DNA of 64,000 bases from Amanita rubescens (GCA_015039365.1 WION01000161.1:53481-117480), one strand, 5' to 3'. Shown: positions 47,207 to 59,309, counted from the first letter of the stretch. The notes: generated by a model from the letters alone, not told the origin. Translations and numbers: made by a program.

Positions 47207-49846
47207 TCAAGTACTACCACTGTACGCATCTCCATGCTCTAACCAATCCAACGCAAGCCTAGCCATATCCGTCAACTTCTTATCCTCGTCCATCCGATGA
47301 TGGTGATACCTCATCGGACTGGGAACCCTCCCCGTATATGAACCCAAACTGCCACTTCCAGTACTAGGAACGCTGCTGCTGAGCGCGCCCCCGCCGGCTC
47401 CCGCGTTCGTCCCGGTTGGACTTCCAACAGACGAAGGCAAGGGACCCGACCACTCTACAATCCTTCTCAAAGAACTCGCAAACCCTTCATCGACCAACGC
47501 CTTGCGTCCTTCCGACCCTCCCATTCGAGCAAGCTCACACACGATTGAACAAACGGGTCTCCTGATATCCGTTTTTCGATCTGTAAGACAAGAGTGGAGG
47601 ACTGAGAGCATTCTTGGGAAGGTGTTGATCGGACTGGCGTCGCTCCCGTTGACGAGGTTGGCAAGAGTGAGGGCGGCTTGAAGCGTCACGTCGTCGTCGG
47701 CGCATTCGAGGGCTGCGCGTATCCGGTCGAGGAGAATCTCGACTCTGATTTGTTGGAAGACGAGATCGATGCCTTCTTCGTTTTCGGCGAGGTTGCGGAC
47801 GATATTGAATGCTTGTTCTTGGATTCGGGAGTCTGGATGGTCAAAGAGCCTAGGTACGATGCGTTAGCGCGGGGTTGAGATGGGGCATTAGAAGAGAGGG
47901 CGTACTCTACGAGTTTTGTCCAACCTAGGGCTTTCATAATCGCTTTTTTCTCATCCAAAGACGTCTTTGTGAGGAGATTCTTGATAACCCAAAGCGCATC
48001 TCTCCTTAGATCATCGTCCACCTCGACAAACTGTGCAAGCCGCATCAACAGCCCATGGGATAGGTACACCTACATGCAACTCATCAGCACTTATGCAAAA
48101 AAGAACAGACCAACGTCACCCACCGCTCTCAAGGGAGAAAAATCATTCACGCAATTACACACCACCGTCAGCGCAGCACTCAACACCCTCCTATCCTCCT
48201 CCACCTCTGCCTCTGCACCGACTTTAACCAGTCTATCCCTATCCCTACTCAGCACGTATCCCTGCATCACAATCTTCATCACCGCAACTCCCACACCGGT
48301 ATCTACCAAATTCGTCCTCAACGCTTGCACCGATCGACTGAGCGCCCTAATACACTGACAGGCAGCGTATCTCACGCCGTAATGTTTATGTCGAAGCGAC
48401 GATTTCGCAAAAGGAAGGAGGCCAAGTTCGTCTGCTACGCAACGACGAATTTCTTGATTTTGGAGGGAGAGAGAGGCGGTTAGGATGAAGGCGGATTCGC
48501 GGAGGGCGGAGAGAGACTCTGCTTCGTCTTCGCCCCATTCTTCGATCGCTTCTGGGGGTGTGATTTCGCGTATGAGGGCTGCGAGGGAGGATAGGCAACC
48601 TCGATTTGAGGCGGATAGACAGAGAGATTGGTCGTCGTGGACTAGGTAGTGGAGGATGTAGCAGGCTTTGGTTCGGTGGTTGGTTGTGTATTCGTCTGCG
48701 TGGATGTTGAGCATGCGGGCTATGATGTGCATTACGGTGTTTTCGCAAGAGTCGTAGAGGTCGTTGGAGAGTGTGGAGGCTGGGACGGGGCAGCTGGCGC
48801 GGTATATATGAGTTGCACTGAGGAAAGGGTGGTGAGTGAGTGAGTGAGACAAAGGCGGAGAGAAGCGCACCAGAGGGAAGCGGCGAGTTTGATTTCGGTT
48901 GGTTTGGACTTGGCTAGTTGAATAATAGTAGATAGAACGGGCGTAGCTGCATCTTTATCTGGGGAGTGTTTCGCGAGTGCAAGTGCTACCGTTGGATTGT
49001 CTTTTGCCAGATTAGCGAGGGCATACAGCGCAGCTTCTTGTAGCTAAGGATTTCGTCAGTAGACGCAGCGTTCAAAATGAGCCAGGCGGCACACCTTGAG
49101 GTCCTTGCTATTGATCAAGCCACTCAATGCCATGGCCGCCCATCCTCCGTATCTCGCAGACGAATTGGCGTTGATGGCAGGGGCTTTTTCCCACCTCCTA
49201 CTCCCGTTTGAGCGAGTTTCCTTCGCGCGTTCTGATGGTGGGAGCCATTCGGTGACGGCGGTCCTATGAGGATCTGTGCGTATACCCGAGGCGATGAGTT
49301 GAGCAATGGAGGTAGCGGTGCTGGTCGGAGGGTGCGAGGAGAGAAGGGGTAAGTAGATATCTAGGGAGTCGGTCTGTAGAGGATTGTCATCAATGGATCA
49401 AGGGGAACCAGGAACGGAAAGCGGACCTGGAACATCAAGTCCAACGCGATCTTGGCATCGTTGCGTAGGGGTAGATTGGCATAGTCGGGTGGGAGACCCC
49501 ATTGATGAGGACCAAGGAGATCGGCGAGGGATACGGTTATGGCACGAAGGGCTCTTGTAAATGGAGCACGTAGAGATTGGGGGTCAGTTTGATTGAATTT
49601 TGAAATGGCATAGAGGATTGCATGATGAGCACGAGCTCGTAAGAGAGAAGAAAGAGCTTGCGGAGAACCATAAGACAAGGAAGATATAATATGAGCGGCT
49701 TCGATTCGGATATCCGGACCGCTATTGAGAGCATCTACGCAAAGACGAAGAAAGTGATTATCTTGTGCAAAGTTTCGTTTTGCAGAAGGATTTCCAATCA
49801 CTGAATTTTTGACATGTTTGAGTTGTGCGATACTGATGACAGTCAT
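47207..49846 (-). CDS. ARMC8/GID5 (Vid28) armadillo-repeat subunit of the GID/CTLH ubiquitin ligase
   Basis: Scaffold subunit that holds substrate receptors in the GID/CTLH E3 ligase, which degrades gluconeogenic enzymes in yeast. ATG 49846 gives MTVISIAQLKHVKNSVIGN, matching the N-terminal helix of ARMC8 (MKNAVIGN). Armadillo repeats run through the whole protein: LRLCVDALNSGPDIRIEAAH, LQEAALYALANLAKDNPTVA, YGVRYAACQCIRALSRSVQA (ARMC8 has VRCLHSLSRSVQ), LRRDALWVIKNLLTKTS, and VTLQAALTLANLVNG near the end. At least six introns splice in frame. A Ser/Gly-rich loop (SSVGSPTGTNAGAGGGALSS) is inserted before the last helix. It is divergent from IML2, with 61 bp between the start codons. Confidence 0.87.
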
Positions 49847-49907
49847 AATCCGTGGGAATAATGATACAACAATGGCTGTACCGCAATGGCCATAGTCTAC
49901 CAATTCA

Positions 49908-52490
49908 ATGTCTCTCTCTCCCGATGACCTCAAATCCGCCACTGAAGCTTTCGACCTTTTCTTTGCAGGAAATATAATCAAAGCTCGAGAGGCCTTTACC
50001 AAGAAACCTCACGATCCGTACCACCTACTCGGCATGGCCACATGTTCCTTCCTCGAGGCTGTTATGAGCATGGAGGTCAGTTCCTACCATCCTCACCTCA
50101 GTTCATGCTCACCTCCATCTAGGACGCGGATGTATCCAACGCTTCCACCAGCCTCGATGCATCGTTCCAACTCTCCACTAGATACCGCAATGCCTCTAAA
50201 CTCCCTTCAGCGAGCCGATTCCCGACTGGATTGGAGTGGGATGTCCTCGTTGCAGACGCGACCGTCTTGTCAGGCCTGGTCAATGTGTTCAGGTCAGTGC
50301 TAACGTCTCTCTTTGACCCTATGCCACTAACCGTATATTCCAGCGAAACATATGCAGGATATTTTCGATGCGTGTGCGTGCATACCTTCAAATTTCACCC
50401 TAAATCATTCATCTTTTTTTTTCGTGCAGAATGTCGCTTTTAAAGTAGCTAGGTGTCCATATGTGTTGTTCGTTAACTGATGGTGTTCTCAGTGCCAGAT
50501 CTAAATTTACAAAGTAAGTAATCCGATATCTCGTATCACCAGTCCTGATCATTTCTCAAGGCTATATAATACCGTGTTCCCAAATGGCCTCGACTCAGAT
50601 CATGTCCCTTTAACAGTTGGCGGCGGCGGACCACCATCTAATAACAGCCTTTTCCGTTTTATATCCAGTTCCAAAGATCGCGGGGGCAGCACTGAACCGT
50701 TTATACCACAAGGGCCCCTCGAAGAGTTTATTGTTTCCGGAACCGCATTTGGTAAGCGCGAATATGGCCTTTGTCACGTATTCCCACATCGATGGTCTTT
50801 TAGGTTTCGGGTTATTCAATCTGGCACTCTCCTTGTTACCGAGAACAGCTAGGTAAGAATTCATACGTATCTCTGTTGTCGAAAACGACTTACACTCATT
50901 TTAGACGAGTCGTGAATATGTTCATTACCTCCGATCAACGAAGCGCGTTACGTGCTCTAAGGGTTGCAGCTACCAAGAACGACGCCCATTCCGTGTTTGC
51001 TCGGTAAGCAGCGTACTTGTTGAAAAGACTATAGTTTATTCGTCGCCAAGTCTCGTACTCATGCTGCACATGAGTCTATTGCTTCAAATGACCCCATGGC
51101 AAGCAGATTCGGTACAGATGAGAGAGGAATTTCATAATTTGCTCGATCCAATCATCACGCGATACCCAAATAGCAATCTATGGGCTTTATACCAGGTAAG
51201 CAGAGCATTTCCATGATATTTCAGTCTTCTCATACGAACAGGCCAAGCTGATGCGAGTGTCAAATAACCAAGACGGCGCTATCGCTGCTTTGAAAGAGGG
51301 GACGAAGCCGGGACGTCCGTTTGTATTCAAGCAAGCCGACATGATGGTTGTCTACGAACTCGGATGGACTCTCGTAGGCGAGAGAAAATACCGGGAAGCT
51401 GCCAAAGTGTTCATGAAGACGAAGGAATTGAACCAATGGTCCGTCGTGTCCCTAACTGTCGTACTCCAATCTCATGAACTCGCTCTACAGGAGTCACGCC
51501 ACGTATCATTTTCTCGCTGCAGGCATGTTTTCATTCTTCCGTATCACAACGAGTACTAACTTAACGTAACGCAGGTTGCTACATTGCTATAGGAAAGCTG
51601 GACAAGGGCCAAAAGCTGCTCGACGACATACCCAATCTCGAAAGCAAGAAGATTGCCGGCAAACTTCAACCAACAGAAGTGTTTCTCAAGAAGAAGCGTA
51701 TGTCTACTTATTAATGAGTCTGCTTTGCGGGCGCTGACGTGAAGATGGCAGTCGAGTTCTACCAGCAGAAACATCAAAGAAGCGGACGTCCCGGAACGAG
51801 GTACGTCGAGTCTATCAAGATTGGTCTTGCGGAAGGTTCGTTCATATCGTTATCTCCGCTATCCCTCTACTAACGTCATCTCGTAGAATTGGGTATATGT
51901 AAGTGGCTCCTAAGCACTCCACATAGTGATGTACTAATGTCAATGCAGTCTGGAACAACTACGCTTACGTCTCGCAAACCGCAGCACGTGAACAAATCGA
52001 TTTTCTTTCGAAATTAACGCCGACGATCGCACCTTGGCAGCAGGAAGAAGCCTCAACTGAGACCTTGTCAGACCTTGACACGCCGGACGAACTTGCGGTT
52101 CGTTCGCTCCTTCTAGGCATTCTCTACCGCACATTGGGAGACTTTGCCACATCGAGGATTCACCTTACGGAGGCGTATGATCTTCGAATGGAGGTAGAGG
52201 TTAGTACCTGGGTTGGAGGACTGGCGTTGTTTGAACTGGCCGCTTTGGATTTGACCGAGATGGACGCTTTGGACCGAACCAAGGCTGATGCGGGGAATGA
52301 TACGAGTGAGCAGCAGGAAGGCGGACGGACGTGGAAAGGCGTTTTGCAACAGGCGAATCGCATGTTGGACGAAGCATTGTATCTGTCGTCCGATTCGGTG
52401 GATTTGTCCTCTAGGTTGGATTCGAGGATATCGTTGTTTAAGGAGGAGATTAGGAGGAAGGGGGAGCTCGTTGGGGTAGAGATAAGATAG
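49908..52490 (+). CDS. IML2: IML2/TTC39-like TPR protein (inclusion body clearance)
   Basis: Homologue of yeast Iml2, needed for clearing inclusion bodies with lipid droplets, and of animal TTC39. ATG 49908 gives [21 protein letters not shown], with TPR-like pairs following: [20 protein letters not shown], then [18 protein letters not shown] over an intron. The family core [22 protein letters not shown] appears at about 50727-50850, then [20 protein letters not shown] and [12 protein letters not shown]-terminal TPRs: [76 protein letters not shown] and [20 protein letters not shown]. The gene has about twelve short introns and ends at 52490. No lesion was found. Confidence 0.87.
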
Positions 52491-52796
52491 AATATAGATA
52501 ATTTATGTAATAGACACGATTCAAGGTAATATGCCTACTTTTACGATGCGAATAAGGATAGATCTGTGTCGGACAGGGACATCCAACAACATTTGAGAAA
52601 GAAAGGGGTGTGATATTTATGCTCAGTGGTATGACGATAACAATGGTATACATTTTTTCCTACGTGCAAGAGCATCCGACTTGACAAGAGCAAAGAATAC
52701 GACCAGGGATACAGGCATATATTGCATCTTACCCAGCACACGAGGCTGAGAAACGTCCGCCATGTTGTCATCGGCTGGATTCACTTGTCTAGCCAC

Positions 52797-54142
52797 GCTA
52801 GGTCTACGAAGCAAACGGCAATGCAGCGATCAACATTGAGGATAAGCTGTAAATCGATGAGAATGGCCCTTTATGGAGATCGATCGACTTACCGTGTCTT
52901 TCTTTGACGTCGTCACTTTTTCAACGGCGAGAGCAAGCTATGGCTGGGGAAGTGCTTGCGAACGTACTCCTTGACGAGGTCAACACGAAGATCTGGATTG
53001 TTGATGGCAGCAGCTTCATCGAGGGGACCACAGAAACGGCTACTGATTGTCAATAGACCAGAAGCGAGTGACGAGATTAAGTCTTTGTCAGCACGGGTAG
53101 TAGCCACGATGGTGTTCATGGCGCCAGAGACGGTCGGACCATGATCGGCAGTCAATCAAAACCATCTCAATGAACTTGGTAGCCCAGGGTGGCAGACCTA
53201 GATGTCATCGTCAATCCTAAGCGTCTCGAGATACCAAAGTATACCGACGGCATATGAACCAGAGCAAGCTGACAACGCCACCGACACCAACGTCCTCCTT
53301 GAAGGCGTCAGAGATACGCATGCCAGCATAGAGTAGCTTTTGGTCACGTTCGTCGGAAATTGTGGAGATGAATGCTGCTGGCTCTCTGATGAGACCGAGT
53401 TCCTAAGAATTGATTAGCGGGGGAATCAATATCTGGGTCGCGTCACGTACCTGTGCCCATTTGTAGTCCATCACTCTAGCGTACTGTTGTAGACACTGCG
53501 GCTACTGGTAAAGTTGACGACGACATCGACATCAGGGTGCTTGGCGACGGCATCCTTCGCGCTAGTGTAGACCGGAAGGAGGGTCTCTTTGGTACCCCAG
53601 TAGAACTTTTGAATGTAATGGCCGCCGAAGGGATAGATCATAGCAGCTACAGAGGGAGTTGAGCGACCACAGGAATAATCGAAGTCGAGCATTTCCTGGA
53701 TAGCACGGGGTTGCAAACCAGACGAAAGAGCGGGTATTTCCATCGAATGGTCTGTATGACGGGTGCGCTCCCAACCAGGATGGATCACATCGACGTTGGC
53801 ATTCTCCGGAGGTTCCTCGACTCTGGCATCCCGCATTGTGATAGCAAGACACGTGTCTTCCTCTTGCGGTGGCAGTGAGGCTTTTGGTTTAGTGGGAATG
53901 TACGGCGTTGCCCATGTGTTGTTGAGAGTTGCAGGTGAAGACGTCGTTGTCGTGGTAGTAGAATTAGCAGTGGTTGTCGTGGTAGTTGTCGTCGTACTGG
54001 TAGCGGCGGCCATAGTAGAGGACGAAGTCGCGCTCTGCACAGGTTTTGGCTTTGGAGGAATGGGAGCATTCAAATTATTCGCCGCGTTCGTCCTCCCAAC
54101 CCAGCAGCTTACGTGGCTCATTCGACATTTTCTTTCGCACAT
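52797..54142 (-). pseudogene. Broken ATP-citrate lyase gene with internal deletions
   Basis: Pieces of ATP-citrate lyase, which makes cytosolic acetyl-CoA from citrate. The N-terminal ATP-grasp half is absent. From about 53730 the sequence reads [60 protein letters not shown], then hits a stop and jumps directly to [15 protein letters not shown], missing about 250 residues including the catalytic-His segment (GHAGA). Downstream, [20 protein letters not shown] and [20 protein letters not shown] join [19 protein letters not shown] without the intervening citrate-synthase-like segment with IGHRVK. A frame slip follows HSLL, and the last block is KDT-LILNVDRCIAVCFVDLA. Introns remain visible. With both halves of the active site lost it cannot function. 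Confidence 0.8.
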
Positions 54143-54750
54143 CTTCAGACATATTTCGAGAAGTTACGCCCTGTCCTTCTTTCTTCCGTTTCTTCTTCGC
54201 CCCGCCTTCGGATGACGACGAGGAGAGGAAGAAGGGCGGCAGCGGCAGTTTTTCCGTTGGGTGGTGGATGGGCGCTGGGCGTGGATCAAGGGATCGGATG
54301 CGAATAGAAGATGGTGGTTGGGCAGCGTGTGGAAACGGGTCAGCGAAGGACCTTCGTAAGCGAGCGCCCATGTCACTGGCACAGTGAGAGTCTGTACTGG
54401 AGGAATAGATTGAAACGGGGTTCAGATCCAGAGATCCGGGGTACCCACATTCAATGCTGAATGGGGAAGTTACTATCCAAATATGTACGACTGGGTCTGA
54501 GAGCGACCCGGTTCCTGGGGGGTCAGTGCAGCCTCGTGAACTTATAGTCCTGCACGCTCTCGACCCAGACGCACAGTTTGATTTCGCTCGTACCAGTGCC
54601 ACACAGTACGCTTGCATCGCTGCACTCTCAAGTCTTGACCAAACCCTAACCAGCTGTCGCTTATCGCACGGTCACCTGACGCACCACTCTTATCTCTTTG
54701 ATCTGCCCGCTGCCCTACACACCATCTACACTCCACTCACTAGTAGGTTG
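54143..54750. other. Spacer between ATP-citrate lyase remnant and retrotransposon
   Basis: No gene recognised. Long open frames exist on both strands at 54046-54617 but overlap each other and resemble no family; the sequence does not contain the missing N-terminal half of ATP-citrate lyase. Confidence 0.3.
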
Positions 54751-55171
54751 TGTTACAAACGTACGTCATGGCCTATCTTTTTTTATCTTATCATCCCTCC
54801 TATGTCGTTATTTGCATATGCGTTCCTTCCGGAACATTCATCGTTTATCATATGCCAACTATCTTTATCACATGTATATTCGTTTTCACATGTTAACCGT
54901 TTCATTATCACATGCAACCGTTTTCATTATCACATGCATATATACTTACCATATTTACGTATGTACTCTGTACTATATAAATCACGCAAATATACGACTA
55001 GACCTTAGTCTAGTTTTAACAGTCAAAATCTGTCTCGTTATCGTCTAAGTTCCCTTGAGGACTTATCCGATAATACTCTTATACTTTGAACGTTCTTAAG
55101 TGCCGGAACTCCCTTGAGGAACCTACGGTACCCGATAGGCTTGACTTATCAGTGAACGAACAAACGTAACA
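54751..55171 (+). repeat. 5' LTR of the Ty3-type element
   Basis: Begins TGTTACAAACGT and ends AAACGTAACA, giving the TG...CA ends with inverted TGTTAC/GTAACA. It is 421 bp long, AT-rich, and contains a TATA box (54974-54980) and the presumed transcription start near 55007. The second LTR is lost at the telomere, so its length is judged from the terminal motifs and the primer site next to it. Confidence 0.75.
54974..55018 (+). promoter_or_regulatory. LTR TATA box and presumed transcript 5' end
   Basis: TATATAA at 54974-54980 is followed 33 bases later by AGTCTAGTTTTA (55007-55018). That 12-mer is the exact complement of the sequence just after the LTR, as expected if it is the 5' end of the genomic RNA and acts as its own primer. 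Confidence 0.6.
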
Positions 55172-55172
55172 A

Positions 55173-55184
55173 TAAAACTAGACT
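55173..55184 (+). promoter_or_regulatory. Self-priming primer-binding site
   Basis: TAAAACTAGACT starts two bases after the LTR end and is perfectly complementary over 12 nt to 55007-55018 inside the LTR. There is no TGG tRNA-type site here. This matches the Tf1/sushi self-priming scheme; function is inferred. Confidence 0.7.
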
Positions 55185-55232
55185 CCTCTCCGAGCACGAT
55201 AGCTTTAACGCTCTCACCTCCCATCATTCACC

Positions 55233-56984
55233 ATTGCTCCACGACAATCTAAAAGTACCCCTCCGAATAACGCCAAACGAAACCCCCTTGACCATCTCTA
55301 TTATCTCGACGAACATTCCATTCATTGGGATAAACGAGAAAACGGCTGGTGTTATACTGCTTCAGGAAAACCCGTACCAGGTCACCAGTTTTGGGTAAAA
55401 CAAAAACTTGGAAGACCACCAAATCAATCCTTCCCGTTCGAAGGAGGATTATATCTAAACGAACGCAAACTTGCCTTTCACGAAGGAAGTAAACGTTGGT
55501 ACGCCACTGAATCGGAAACAGGAGAAGAACCGTACTTTATTAGAGACGAATACTTTGAAGGAGAACCCTTCATAGGAGGAAAAGAGGAGTTAACACGAAC
55601 TGCGCTACAACGTTGGAAGAAAGTGAACGAACCAGAAACCTTAACCACTAGCCAAGAAACTCCCGTTGCATCACCACACGTTCATTACAGAGAAAGCGCT
55701 GAACCGTCAGGAGAGTCCGATAAAGAAGACAATAAAGATTCCCCCTCTGAACAAGAGAAAGAAGAAGAATCCCAAGATAAACTTGAATACGCACCTGGAA
55801 CCGAAGACGTTGTTATACCCACAGTAGAACAACGAGTTGAAGACGAAATCTCAGCCCAACTCATCGCTTCCTTATCCCTTGCAACCGAATCTAAACTCGA
55901 AGCTACACGACCCGCACCATCACCCCCTGTCGTATTTCCATACTTGTTTACCCCACCAATCAACCCATTTCCTTCTAGAAAAGGAAAAGAACGAGATATG
56001 AGTGGATCAGGACCCCGGACCGAACCAAGGTCAGATCTACCGAAGATCAAACCTCCTAAACCGTTCGAAGGAGATCGAAAATATCTCAATCCGTTCATAG
56101 TGAAAGCCGAATTATTCATGAAAATGAATAAAATGACGGATGCTCAAGATAAGATACAGTTCATTATGTATCATATTGATGGCAACGCTCAACAATGGCG
56201 CGACAACAAAATAACTGAATATGACGCCGAAACGACAAAATACGCCAACTATGACGCTTTTATTAAAGAACTGAAAGAAGATTGGGGACAAGTAGACGAA
56301 GCAGGACTAGCCATGCACAGATTACTCACATGGAGAAAACTCCCAAAGCAATCAATTAATCAATATATTGCGCGCGTCGATCGAGACATCAATTTAGCCA
56401 AAATCACTGACGATACGACGAAATGTCATCTCCTAGTTTTAGGATTACCAAACACCTTACGAGAAAAACTACGACTAGGAGGTGCCCCGACAACCTATAA
56501 ATCATTACGAACTCGTATCCTTGACATAGAAGTGGCGAACACCTTATTCTCCACTTTTGGCCAAGCAAAAGAGTTTGATGACAAAATGGAAGTCGACGAG
56601 ACTGTACTAGAATTAAACCGACAAGCGCGACAAATGCAGATTGCTGAAACCTCCATGGAATGGGTAAAAACCGCCGTATGCTATGGATGCGGAAAAACAG
56701 GACATTTAATCTCGGACTGCCCTAATCCCAAAAAGAAACGACAAAACCTTGGGAATTCACGAGGAAGAGCAGCCCCTAGAGGACAATTTCGAGGAAAACC
56801 ACGCGGCCGAAATAACAACCGCAACAAAGGGAAAGGAAAAGGAAAAAGAATCAGAGCGCTGGATGCAGATAGCGATGAAGACGACAGTGGCTCGTCAAGT
56901 GAAGAATCCAACAGTGAAAACGACGAAGACCAGAGAATCGCCGTCATACGAGAAATGGCGAAAACATTACCACGTAGTGCCCGC
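55233..56984 (+). CDS. Gag of the Ty3-type element, interrupted by a nested LTR element
   Basis: Capsid and nucleocapsid precursor. The frame is open from a stop near 55205; no in-frame ATG occurs before 55998. The best start is an ATT at 55233 in the context CACCATTGCT, which would be a strong start if it were ATG. The protein begins APRQSKSTPPNNAKRNP, has an acidic region, then a retrotransposon capsid domain (KIKPPKPFEGDRKYLNPFIV, FIMYHIDGNAQQWRDNK, LLTWRKLPKQSINQYIARVD), and the zinc knuckle CYGCGKTGHLISDC near 56681. A basic tail (RGRNNNRNKGKGKGKR) and acidic stretch follow. At 56984 the nested element starts; beyond it Gag resumes at 59615 and ends at the TAG 59639-59641. Confidence 0.85.
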
Positions 56985-57381
56985 TGTAACGAGCCGATTC
57001 CGGCTACGTTGGAACCGATCTCCGAAACCTTCCGAAGCTTCCCGAAGCACTCCGAGCCTATACTCGACCCCGGAGGATGATCGTTTGTGTTCGGACGCAT
57101 GCACAGGCCTCGGACTTGGTGCAGGATTCATCACATGGTCACCTCGTGCCTCCATAGTATATATACCATTGTGTACGTAGTTGTAGTTAGCAAATTATCA
57201 CCCCATTACTGCTCCGAGTTCGATTCCTTTCGTTCCCTTCGTTCCTCGGTGCTTCGGACACCTTCCACTCGTTCACCTTCGCATTCGGCACCCTCTCTGC
57301 CTCTGAGGCACCCCCAGGACTGACCTCCGAAGCCCCTTTGGCCGAACGCATTTCCGCATCGGCCTTCTTCTGATCGTTTCA
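56985..57381 (+). repeat. Left LTR of the gag-only element
   Basis: 397 bp, TG...CA ends, with TATATATACC near 57159 as a likely TATA box. Differs from the right LTR at about 57017 (C/T) and 57154 (A/G). Confidence 0.9.
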
Positions 57382-57767
57382 ACTGGAGCCCACCGCGAGG
57401 GGCTCTTAGGTCAGTCCGTCGGTCATTCCTTTCACCCAACTGCTGCACAGAAAGCATCGGACAAGTTCTGGTGTCACTTGGAATCTGCTCCGAGCCACTC
57501 CAAGCACTCTGCCGGCCCTCCCATAGCTCAGAGACCATACCCCGCCAACCTTTCTTCAATTATACCCTCCCCGCTCTTTACACTGCAGTAGCCTTCACCA
57601 TTCGGCCCCACAGCACCAGCACAGCAGCAGCCGAACAACGCCCACACGTTCCACTACTCCCGATCCAGCTCCGATCGATCAATAGCTTTCGTCCCTGAAG
57701 CCCCTTGCTTAATTCACCTCGCTTTCCATCAGAACAGCTCGCTTCGCTTCGGCCTGCCAGTAACATC

Positions 57768-59309
57768 ATGACCGAACCAAGCCGCCGCATGCCCATCCGA
57801 ACGAACAAGGAGGCACCCTGCTTCCGAGGCACTGCTGCTGGCCTTGAGAGATACCTCGAAGATATCGAGATGATCTGCGAGGATAGACAACGCTCCGGAG
57901 ATGCTGAACTGATCAAATGGGCCGTCTACTACACCGATGAGAAATCTTCCGAGATCTGGAGAGCTGCTCGGGACACCCTATCGGATCCGAAAACCTGGGA
58001 CGCGTTTAAGAAAGCGATTTCCGAGATCTACCCCGAGGCACAGCCCAATCGCCGCCACACTATTGCAGCACTACACGCCGTTTCCGGCCGCTTCTCAGCG
58101 CAAAATGTCACATCCGAGACAGCCCTTGCTGAGTATCACAGGGAATTTTCCGGAACAGCTCAATACCTCATCGGAAAGCACCGCATGACACGCCGTGAGG
58201 CAAGCATCATGTACATGTCCGCATTCCCTCCCGAGCTCCGACCCGATATCACTACTCGGCTCACAATCAAGTACCCGGACGTCCACCCCGATGACGGCTA
58301 TGATCTAAAGGACATGAATAGTGCCGCGCAATTCATTATCAGTTCAAGGTCTGCTATAGCCTTGCTCGCCATGACCACCCCACGAGTTCCGACGCTTCCG
58401 ACACCTTCAATGCCTATCCCTACTTCCCCTCCGAGCACTGCCTTCGCTCCGAGCACAGCTTCCACCCATCTCCTTAGCGGATGCATTTTCTGCGGAGATA
58501 TCAATCATCGGACGGCCTGCTGCCATATCAGGGATGAATACGCAAGGCAAGGGAAGATAAAAATAGTCAATGGACGGATTCAATTTTTGGACGGCAACGA
58601 ACCAAATGCATTCCAATACCGCCACTTCGGACAATGGTTCAAAGAACGCATCGATGTATGGCTGCTGAGGTACACACAGCCGACCGCTCCGAAGCCATTT
58701 GTGTCCTCCAACTACTTCCTGGAAGCTCTAGACCACTCCGGAACGCATACCGCCGAGCCTGTCAATACTGAAGAACTGCAAAACGTACATACGACTCCGA
58801 CGCACATACACATTAGCACCACGATCCCTAATCAATCCACGCTCCCTAATACCACCCCCTCCGAACCCTCTGAACCCTCCAGACCCTCCGACGCTCCTAC
58901 CACTACAACGCATGATACCACCGAGACCTCCGAGGCTTCTGATGACCCCACCACTGCTATGCCAATTTCTGCCACCCCGGAAACCCTCGGCGACCCCATC
59001 GCCGAAGTCTTTATCATTTCCGAGCCATCTGGCATCCCAACAGCTGCCATTCCGAGACCTGATTCCGCCGAAATTCCAACTGCCGCCTTGACCGCCTGCA
59101 CGATCGAAGAAAGCGAGACGAGAAGAACCCACCCACCACTTCCCTTCTACTTTCTATCACCATCCGACCTCTCTGACCTGACCAGGAGGTCAGTATTAAA
59201 AGTACCCAGGAGGTGTAACGAGCCGATTCCGGCTACGTTGGAACTGATCTCCGAAACCTTCCGAAGCTTCCCGAAGCACTCCGAGCCTATACTCGACCCC
59301 GGAGGATGA
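57768..59309 (+). CDS. Gag-like protein of the non-autonomous LTR element
   Basis: The best start is ATG 57768 (MTEPSRRMPIRTNKEAPCF); the frame is also open upstream. A capsid-like domain at about residues 10-190 has FRGTAAGLERYLEDIEMIC, WAVYYTDEKSSEIWRAARDT and LAEYHREFSGTAQYLIGKHR. A zinc knuckle of the CX2CX4HX4C type, CIFCGDINHRTACC, lies at about residue 240, followed by GKIKIVNGRIQFLDGNE, a block I recall from agaric Gag-like proteins. The C-terminal third is Thr/Ser/Pro-rich with repeated SEPS motifs. The frame runs 96 bases into the right LTR before stopping at 59309. No pol domain is present. Confidence 0.85.
   Translation: MTEPSRRMPIRTNKEAPCFRGTAAGLERYLEDIEMICEDRQRSGDAELIKWAVYYTDEKSSEIWRAARDTLSDPKTWDAFKKAISEIYPEAQPNRRHTIAALHAVSGRFSAQNVTSETALAEYHREFSGTAQYLIGKHRMTRREASIMYMSAFPPELRPDITTRLTIKYPDVHPDDGYDLKDMNSAAQFIISSRSAIALLAMTTPRVPTLPTPSMPIPTSPPSTAFAPSTASTHLLSGCIFCGDINHRTACCHIRDEYARQGKIKIVNGRIQFLDGNEPNAFQYRHFGQWFKERIDVWLLRYTQPTAPKPFVSSNYFLEALDHSGTHTAEPVNTEELQNVHTTPTHIHISTTIPNQSTLPNTTPSEPSEPSRPSDAPTTTTHDTTETSEASDDPTTAMPISATPETLGDPIAEVFIISEPSGIPTAAIPRPDSAEIPTAALTACTIEESETRRTHPPLPFYFLSPSDLSDLTRRSVLKVPRRCNEPIPATLELISETFRSFPKHSEPILDPGG

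Noticed and set aside
57080..57100. End of Gag at 57080 as a natural C-terminus
   Set aside because: The last 32 codons are LTR sequence of the nested element.
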